Source of the DNA: Acidimicrobiia bacterium
Lineage (GTDB): Bacteria; Actinomycetota; Acidimicrobiia; Spongiisociales; UBA11373
Assembly: GCA_029263095.1 (NCBI GenBank)
Contig: JAJCYA010000054.1
Coordinates: 1 to 64,000, forward strand
Direction of reading: 5' to 3'
DNA: 64,000 nt
Below are positions 58,679 through 64,000 of the stretch, one piece after another. How positions within the stretch are numbered: the first letter of the stretch is position 1; each line of letters starts with the position of its first letter. The notes under the pieces are model-generated. The model did not search any database. It saw only the letters and a program-made list of their open reading frames with translations, and was not told where the DNA came from. The translations under genes and the position numbers were made by a program.

Positions 58679-59650
58679 ATGACCCGCATCCGATCCGCCA
58701 TCGCTCGCGTACCTACTTCGCCGGTCGCCGTCCTGTTTCTGCTGGCGCCCTTGGTGGGGGAGCTGCTCTCATCGTCATCGCCGTTGCCGGAGTTCCTCAT
58801 CGCCTGGCTCCCCTTGGCCACTCTCTATGGGTGCGGTGCCCTTCTCATTCGCGAAACGCGGGTGCGCTGGTCCCTTGGCTGGCCCGCGGTGTTCCTCCTT
58901 GGAGCGGCGTACGGCATCGTTGAAGAGGGGATCGTGGTGCGGTCGTTCTTCGATCCCCTGTGGGAAGACCTCGGGCTGCTGGCGGAGTACGGTCGGGCGG
59001 GCGGTGTCAACTGGACCTGGTCACATCTGCTGACGCTCTACCACTCCGCGATCTCGATCGCGGTACCGATCCTCGCCGTCGAGCTGATGTTCCCGGCGAG
59101 GCGCGATGAGTCCTGGATCGGTAGACGCGGCCTCCTGTGGTGCGGCATTGGACTAGTCGGCTGGATGGCGCTGGGAGATGCCGCCTTCATGAATGCAAAC
59201 GCCGGCCAGCTGCTCGGAGCGGCGTTGGTGGTTGCTGTGTTGGTCTGGCTCGCCATGCGGTTCGGTGCGACGGACCCGGTCGCAGTCGCAGTCTCGCCGC
59301 GACCGAAACGGTACTTCTGGCTGGGGTTTGTGACCGGCTTCGTGACTTTCGTGATCCCCCACTGGGCTTCGGAGACTCCCAACCTGCATGCGGTGTGGCC
59401 TTCGGTGGGAATCACCGTCGTTCCAGCACTGGGATTGGTGCTGTGGGACCGGTGGTCATCACGGGGGAGTGCATGGACCGACACCGACCGTTCGGCAATG
59501 TTGGGTGGGGCGATCGGGTGGCTGGCCTTGCTGGTGACGTTGTCCGGGAATCCAATCGCGGCTCCGACGTCGGTTGCATCGATGATTATCTGGTGGCGAT
59601 GGCACCGCTCGGTAGCGGCTAGACCTGAATCAGAGATGGTGGCGGCATGA
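58679..59650 (+). CDS. Polytopic membrane protein of unknown function
   Basis: The 323-residue protein has eight to nine hydrophobic segments, with a conserved-looking acidic pair in AAYGIVEEGIVVRSFFDPLWEDLG inside a membrane helix. I do not recognise a family with certainty; the EExxxR-like membrane motif is faintly reminiscent of intramembrane CPBP-type proteins. It is the first gene of an operon with a PadR regulator and a sensor-like membrane protein, under a dyad-containing promoter, which suggests a stress-inducible membrane function. Confidence 0.7.
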   Translation: MTRIRSAIARVPTSPVAVLFLLAPLVGELLSSSSPLPEFLIAWLPLATLYGCGALLIRETRVRWSLGWPAVFLLGAAYGIVEEGIVVRSFFDPLWEDLGLLAEYGRAGGVNWTWSHLLTLYHSAISIAVPILAVELMFPARRDESWIGRRGLLWCGIGLVGWMALGDAAFMNANAGQLLGAALVVAVLVWLAMRFGATDPVAVAVSPRPKRYFWLGFVTGFVTFVIPHWASETPNLHAVWPSVGITVVPALGLVLWDRWSSRGSAWTDTDRSAMLGGAIGWLALLVTLSGNPIAAPTSVASMIIWWRWHRSVAARPESEMVAA

Positions 59651-59997
59651 CCGAGCGAGCCGTCCGCAAACTCCGCAAGGAGCTCAATGCGGGCACCGTC
59701 GCCATCATCTTGTTGTCAATGCTTCACGAATCCGGTGAGCCGATGTATGGATACGAGATCACTCGCCTGTTCAACGACGGAACCGGTCAGGTCAAGCTCG
59801 GGGCCCTGTACCCGGTGCTCAGATCTATGGAGTCACAGGGGTTGCTGGAGTCGTCGGTGCGGCCTTCCGACGCTGGGCCGGCCCGCAAGTACTACGAGGT
59901 GACGAGCGAGGGAATCGAAACGCTTGCAGCGTGGCGAACCGTATGGGCCGAGACGAGAGATCGAGTGGACAAACGGCTGGAGGCGGACAATGGATGA
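59647..59997 (+). CDS. PadR-family transcription regulator
   Basis: The 116-residue protein is a short PadR winged-helix repressor with TVAIILLSMLHESGEPMYGYEI, LGALYPVLRSMESQGLLES as the recognition/wing region and PARKYYEVTSEGIETLA before a C-terminal dimerisation helix. Its ATG overlaps the upstream stop. The dyad in the operon promoter is the natural candidate operator, so negative autoregulation is inferred. Confidence 0.92.
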   Translation: MTERAVRKLRKELNAGTVAIILLSMLHESGEPMYGYEITRLFNDGTGQVKLGALYPVLRSMESQGLLESSVRPSDAGPARKYYEVTSEGIETLAAWRTVWAETRDRVDKRLEADNG

Positions 59998-60853
59998 ACA
60001 GATGAGCGCCTACCTGGCCGACCTGGGAGCAACGCTGCACGATCTGGGGGCCGACCCGGCCCTAATCCAGGACGCCAACTTCGACGCCGCCGAGTTCCTT
60101 CAGGGTGCGCTCGACGGCGGCGGTTCTGCCGATGATGCGATCGTCGAATTCGGATCGCCTGCTGAGGTCGCCGCGGCCTATTTGGCCGCCGAAGATGCGG
60201 TCGAGCGGGCTCTGCGACCTCCGCGGCGATCGGCACACGGGCTGATTGCGGCTCCGGACACGAGAACGTGGGCAAGCCTGGCCTATCTGCTCCTGTCTCT
60301 CGGTACCGGGATCGCCTACTTCGCCATCGCCGTGGTCGGTATCTCGCTCAGTTTGAGTCTCGCCGTGTTCATCGTCGGCGTTCCGGTGTTCTTGCTGTTC
60401 GTCGGGGTGGTGCGCTCCATAAGCCTCGTCGAGGGTCGAATCATCGAGACGCTGCTGGGGATTCGGATGCCGCGGCGACCGTTGCTGGCGCCGGCCGGCA
60501 GCTGGCTGGAGCGGTTCAAGCATTGGTTGAAGGATCGGCGGACCTGGACGACCGTCGTGTACATGGCCGCCCAGCTCCCGCTGGGGATCGCCTATTTCAC
60601 GAGCGTCGTGGCCGGCTCGGCCGTGGCGGCGTGGCTCGTCGCAGGACCTTGGCTTCAGGCCTTCACCGGTGTCCCGTTCCTTCCAGAGGTCAACGGTGCA
60701 GAGTTCTATCTGGAAGGCTGGGCGGTACTCCCGGCCAGTGCAGCGGGGGTTCTGTTGTTTCTGATCGTGTTTGCAGTGGCTCGGTTCGTCGGCTCGTGGC
60801 ACGCTCGCTATGCGAAGTGGATGCTGGTGGGCTCGCTCGGTCGGGAACGTTGA
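59990..60853 (+). CDS. HAAS/sensor-like membrane protein partner of PadR
   Basis: The ATG at 59990 overlaps padR by eight bases and gives 287 residues. Residues 1-75 form a HAAS (DUF1700-type) helical domain with DDAIVEFGSPAEVAAAYLA. The rest is a membrane domain with about four hydrophobic segments (around 85-130 and 185-260). Such proteins are regularly encoded next to padR and may control it or act as the regulated product. The 3' end overlaps the convergent methyltransferase gene by 46 bases. Confidence 0.78.
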   Translation: MDEQMSAYLADLGATLHDLGADPALIQDANFDAAEFLQGALDGGGSADDAIVEFGSPAEVAAAYLAAEDAVERALRPPRRSAHGLIAAPDTRTWASLAYLLLSLGTGIAYFAIAVVGISLSLSLAVFIVGVPVFLLFVGVVRSISLVEGRIIETLLGIRMPRRPLLAPAGSWLERFKHWLKDRRTWTTVVYMAAQLPLGIAYFTSVVAGSAVAAWLVAGPWLQAFTGVPFLPEVNGAEFYLEGWAVLPASAAGVLLFLIVFAVARFVGSWHARYAKWMLVGSLGRER

Positions 60854-61641
60854 CGCACGGCCTCGAATACCGCTACGCCCGCCGCCATCGCCGCATTGAG
60901 GCTGTCGACTGAACCCGGCATCGGTATCACGATGTTGGCGTCCGCTTCATCGAGCCACGCCGGGCTCAGCCCGTACTGCTCCGACCCGACGACGAGCGCC
61001 GTTGGGCCCCTTAGATCGGCCTCGTAGTACGGCAGTACCGCTTCGGGTGTCGTAGCCATGATGACCACACCGGCTGATCGGAGGTGATCGATTGCAGTGG
61101 CCGTGTCGGTGATGGAGAGCGGGACCGCAAACACCGTTCCGAGGGACGCTCGCACGACGTTGGGGTTGAAGGGGTCGGTGGTCGGATCGGCGACGATCAT
61201 TCCGGCCAGCCCCGCTGCTTCGGCCGTTCGCAGCATCGTGCCGAGGTTGCCCGGCTTCTCGATCGACTCGGCCACCAGGACTAGGGGGTTCTCGGTGAGT
61301 GGGATGGCGTCGAGAGACGTGTCGAATTGGGCGGCGACCGCGAGCAGTCCTTCGGGCCGATCGCGGTACGAGGCCTTGCGAAACGGGATGTCAGAGACCT
61401 CGACGATCTCTGCTCCAGATTGACGGCACCGATCGACCAGAGCCGACTCGTTGGAGCCGACAAACAGTTCGGGACACACGAACAGCGTCCGCATGCTCAA
61501 TCCTGCGTCGAGGAATCTGAGCAGCTCCCGGTACCCCTCAACGGCGAAGGTTCGGGTGGCATCGCGCTCGCGGCGATCTCTCAATCGCACCAGGGCCTTG
61601 ATCCTGGTGTTGGCCGGGCTCGTGATCGGGTCGCTCACCAT
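60808..61641 (-). CDS. TrmH/SpoU-family RNA 2'-O-methyltransferase
   Basis: The ATG at 61641 gives 277 residues; a GTG at 61638 would give the four-base overlap common in this genome. An N-terminal substrate domain (SPANTRIKALVRLRDRRERD) is followed by the SPOUT knot: motif 1 ESIEKPGNLGTMLRTAEAAG, motif 2 TALVVGSEQYGLSP and motif 3 VIPMPGSVDSLNAAMAAGVA. It methylates a ribose in rRNA or tRNA using SAM; the target nucleotide is not predictable. Confidence 0.92.
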   Translation of the reverse strand: MVSDPITSPANTRIKALVRLRDRRERDATRTFAVEGYRELLRFLDAGLSMRTLFVCPELFVGSNESALVDRCRQSGAEIVEVSDIPFRKASYRDRPEGLLAVAAQFDTSLDAIPLTENPLVLVAESIEKPGNLGTMLRTAEAAGLAGMIVADPTTDPFNPNVVRASLGTVFAVPLSITDTATAIDHLRSAGVVIMATTPEAVLPYYEADLRGPTALVVGSEQYGLSPAWLDEADANIVIPMPGSVDSLNAAMAAGVAVFEAVRQRSRPSEPTSIHFA

Positions 61642-63887
61642 CCGGACCCGCCGGAGGATCCGCCCCCGAATCCTCCGCCACCGATCCCCCCGAAGGAGGT
61701 GCCGCCGCCAGAGGAGCCCCACGACGATCCTCCCCAGGTGGAGCCGCTGCTGCCGAACCCGCCGCCGCCGCCCCACCACGAGTCCCGGTCGGCGCTCCAA
61801 CTGCTGTCGCGGTAGACCGGCTCCCACCCGAACGAACCGCCGGCGCCCCGGGTGATGATCCAGTGGTGGAAGAAGAAGGTGAATGGGTCGAACGAGCCGT
61901 AATCCGCCGGGATCGGCTGTCCGGTCCAGGAATCGGTCTGGCGACTCGTGCCCTCATGGGCGAGTTCGGGTGCAAAGCGATCAGCGTCATCGATCTCGGA
62001 CCTGGCGAGCGCCTGGCGTTGGGCTGCGTAGGAGAGTGCGAACGCTTTCGGTCCACGGGCGTCCGATGCCCCGAAAGCAGCGGCCACGTCGGCGTAGGTG
62101 CCCTTGAGTTCGAGCGCCCCGAGGGCGTCGCGAGCCGCAATCCACCGTCGTACGGCCTGGGCCGGCTCTAGGGAGATGGCCAACACGCCTGCGATGGTGC
62201 GACGGGTGTCGGCCGCATCGATATCGTGAGATGTGAGCTCGTCGAGAAGGTGCGTGAACACTTCGACACCGTCATCGCGCCGGCGCAGCAGCGCGGCGGC
62301 AATCGACACGGGAATCGACATCCGCTGTGATGCTTGGCGGACCCGCTCCAACTCGTCGGTGTCGCGTAAACCGGCCAAGGCGTACTCGACGGCTTCAGCG
62401 GGTCGCATCCCGGCATCTCGTCGTCGCCGGTAGGCATCGAGGAACGCGTCGATGTTCTCCTCGTCCCTGTTCATGAGGAGTAGTGCGGCGATCGCCGATG
62501 GCTCCAATCCGTCGGTGACTATGTCGTCGCCGCGTTCGAGTAACTCGCAGCGCAGTCGCTGATAAGCCGATACTGCTGCGGCGGGGTCGTCGTCGAGGTC
62601 GGCCAGGGCGGCCGCCACGGCTGGCCGTGCGATCGACGCCGGAAGCGCGGCGTATACCTCTTCCAGGCGGGTCGTCTTGGCGGCGGCCGCCGCATAGGCG
62701 GTGTCGATCTCGATCAGTGCTGTCACGAGTGGCTCGTCGGCGTCGAGCGCCGGTGCCGTCTCCAAGAAGCGCCGTCCGAGGTCGGTGGCGCCGAGCCAGC
62801 CGATCGGAGTACTGGTGAGTGAGTCTGCCAGGGTGGCAGCGGCCCTCCGCCTTGCCGAGGCGACACGATGGGGGCGGAGCGCCTCCACAAGGCGATTCAA
62901 CTCAGCCAGCGCCAGCTTGAATCGCTCCGGCTCTTTCGCAGGGATCTCCAGGGCCTCTCGGGCAGCGGCTTGGACGGCGTCGTCGAGCATCCGGCGCTCC
63001 TGCGACGCTCTCAGTTCGAGCGGAACCTCGGCGTCGGCGAGCAGGCGATCCCGATCGATCACGATCACGGCGTTGCCTCGCCACAGAGCTCGCAGGGTGT
63101 CGGCGGTGCCGCCCTCCCGGTCATCGACGATGCCCCGTAGGGCGAGTGCTGCGGTCGCGACGGTCGTATCTGGGAAGCCTGCGGAAGGAGCAACGGCGTA
63201 TTCGTCGAGCAGGGGAAAATCGGAGCCGGCCGCGTCCAATCGCTCAAGAGCGTCATCCACCCGGCGCTGCCGTCGCGCCCGGATCAGCGCACGGCCGCTG
63301 CGACCGGCCCCCAACACGGTCGCTCCGACCAGGACCATGCCGACCACGGTTGCAATGGTCCCCAGGTCGAATCCTTCTCCATCATCCGGGGATGGATTCG
63401 ATGCTGGCGCTCGATCGCCTGAGATTCCCGCTCCGAGTCTTGTGATGATGGCTATGAGGCCACCATCGAAATCGCCATCGGCAAAGAAGCCATCGGCGGC
63501 CGCGGCGATGTCGTTGAGACCGCCGAGTGCGAGACCCGGACCGGTGACGATTTCGGTTCGCCGTTCTGCGAGTGCCACCAGCACCACGATGCCGTCGTCA
63601 CTGTCGGGATCCCCGACCCCCCAGGTGTTGCCGAGGTCTGCGGCGTAGAGCGCAGGATCGATTGCGCCGGTCGTGGCGACAACGACGATCGCGATCTCGT
63701 GGCCGTACTCGGCGACAAAGCGCGCCGCCGCCGATTCGACTGACGGCTCGGCGATGAGGACGCCCGCAGCATCCGTGACCCAGCCATCGCAGGTGATGCC
63801 TTCGTACTCAGGGCAGGTCGCGCTCTCTTGTGCGAGCACCGGTGCCGTCAGCAGGCCCACGATGGCAACGATCAGAACAAGACGCAT
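61635..63887 (-). CDS. TPM-domain membrane protein with Gly/Ser-rich C-terminus (YgcG-like)
   Basis: The ATG at 63887, preceded by GGGGTG, gives 750 residues. After a signal peptide comes a TPM (Psb32/YgcG) domain at about 20-160 with GVGDPDSDDGIVVLVALAERRTEIVTG. A membrane helix follows near residue 180, then a long alpha-helical cytoplasmic region of about 500 residues and a C-terminal GGGGGFGSSGSTWGGSS-type tail. The tail is characteristic of the family, whose function is not settled (membrane protein quality control or repair has been proposed). It overlaps the methyltransferase start. Confidence 0.82.
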   Translation of the reverse strand: MRLVLIVAIVGLLTAPVLAQESATCPEYEGITCDGWVTDAAGVLIAEPSVESAAARFVAEYGHEIAIVVVATTGAIDPALYAADLGNTWGVGDPDSDDGIVVLVALAERRTEIVTGPGLALGGLNDIAAAADGFFADGDFDGGLIAIITRLGAGISGDRAPASNPSPDDGEGFDLGTIATVVGMVLVGATVLGAGRSGRALIRARRQRRVDDALERLDAAGSDFPLLDEYAVAPSAGFPDTTVATAALALRGIVDDREGGTADTLRALWRGNAVIVIDRDRLLADAEVPLELRASQERRMLDDAVQAAAREALEIPAKEPERFKLALAELNRLVEALRPHRVASARRRAAATLADSLTSTPIGWLGATDLGRRFLETAPALDADEPLVTALIEIDTAYAAAAAKTTRLEEVYAALPASIARPAVAAALADLDDDPAAAVSAYQRLRCELLERGDDIVTDGLEPSAIAALLLMNRDEENIDAFLDAYRRRRDAGMRPAEAVEYALAGLRDTDELERVRQASQRMSIPVSIAAALLRRRDDGVEVFTHLLDELTSHDIDAADTRRTIAGVLAISLEPAQAVRRWIAARDALGALELKGTYADVAAAFGASDARGPKAFALSYAAQRQALARSEIDDADRFAPELAHEGTSRQTDSWTGQPIPADYGSFDPFTFFFHHWIITRGAGGSFGWEPVYRDSSWSADRDSWWGGGGGFGSSGSTWGGSSWGSSGGGTSFGGIGGGGFGGGSSGGSGW

Positions 63888-64000
63888 CACCCCGATGATG
63901 GCCCCTCGGCCGCCGCCGGCCAACTCGCCACCGGCTCAGTGGTGTTCACCCGCCTGTCCGGAGACCGGCGGCCGGACTCTTCGGCGAGTACCAACGAGCT
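63887..64000 (-). CDS. Possible 3' end of a gene continuing beyond the right edge
   Basis: The minus strand from the right edge is open and ends in TGA, overlapping the next ATG by one base (TGATG). The readable C-terminal tail includes NTTEPVASWPAAAEGPSSG. No domain is visible and the tail is low in complexity, so this is supported only by the junction style typical of the window. Confidence 0.35.
   Translation of the reverse strand, partial: SSLVLAEESGRRSPDRRVNTTEPVASWPAAAEGPSSG

Overview
The window is high-GC, gene-dense bacterial DNA in which neighbouring genes very often overlap by four bases (ATGA or GTGA). A WhiB protein, three luciferase-like oxidoreductases of F420-using families, a Nif3 / zinc-ribbon / RNase H trio laid out as in Mycobacterium, a TIGR03252-type glycosylase and a CDC48-like AAA ATPase point to an actinobacterium. 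The System I cytochrome c maturation operon is unusual for classical Actinomycetes, so a deep lineage such as Acidimicrobiia is my best guess. This is inference; no rRNA or tRNA gene was seen.

Layout. 1-0.4 kb: edge fragment of a recombinase-type HTH protein. 0.46-10.5 kb: a nicotinamide/nicotinate island with pncB and pncA, an enamidase operon (MMSDH-like dehydrogenase, enamidase, AA_synth protein), a two-gene molybdenum hydroxylase and an F420-type oxidoreductase. 10.6-17.4 kb: AlkD-like protein, secreted penicillin-fold protein, glutamate dehydrogenase, CoA-binding protein and a heme/iron ABC importer. 17.4-31.2 kb: surface-polysaccharide genes, mainly a nine-gene minus-strand operon headed by a degenerate GGDEF membrane protein. 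31.4-36.9 kb: Nif3, zinc ribbon, RNase H, membrane protein, split TauE pair and two F420-type oxidoreductases. 37.0-41.5 kb: aquaporin, RNase P RNA, GGCT-like protein, whiB, glutaryl-CoA dehydrogenase and trpD. 41.5-49.7 kb: a thioredoxin-like lipoprotein with an in-frame TGA at the first CxxC position, then the ccmABCDEFHIG operon with an Lgt-like and a second thioredoxin gene. 49.7-54.9 kb: AAA ATPase, threonine dehydratase, exonuclease/GIY-YIG protein, cupin. 55-64 kb: SAM-I riboswitch with metH, a PadR-controlled membrane operon, an rRNA/tRNA methyltransferase and a TPM-domain protein.

How it fits together. PncA makes nicotinate, which PncB can salvage to NAD. The molybdenum hydroxylase could instead oxidise it to 6-hydroxynicotinate. 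After ring reduction by an enzyme not identified here (the adjacent F420-type oxidoreductase is a candidate), the enamidase would give 2-formylglutarate. This compound is a substituted malonate semialdehyde, so the co-operonic MMSDH-like enzyme could convert it directly to glutaryl-CoA, the substrate of the glutaryl-CoA dehydrogenase at 39.2 kb. The second highlight is the TGA-containing thioredoxin-like gene beside the ccm operon, which looks like a Sec-x-x-Cys selenoprotein and is followed by two small hairpins where a bacterial SECIS would lie.
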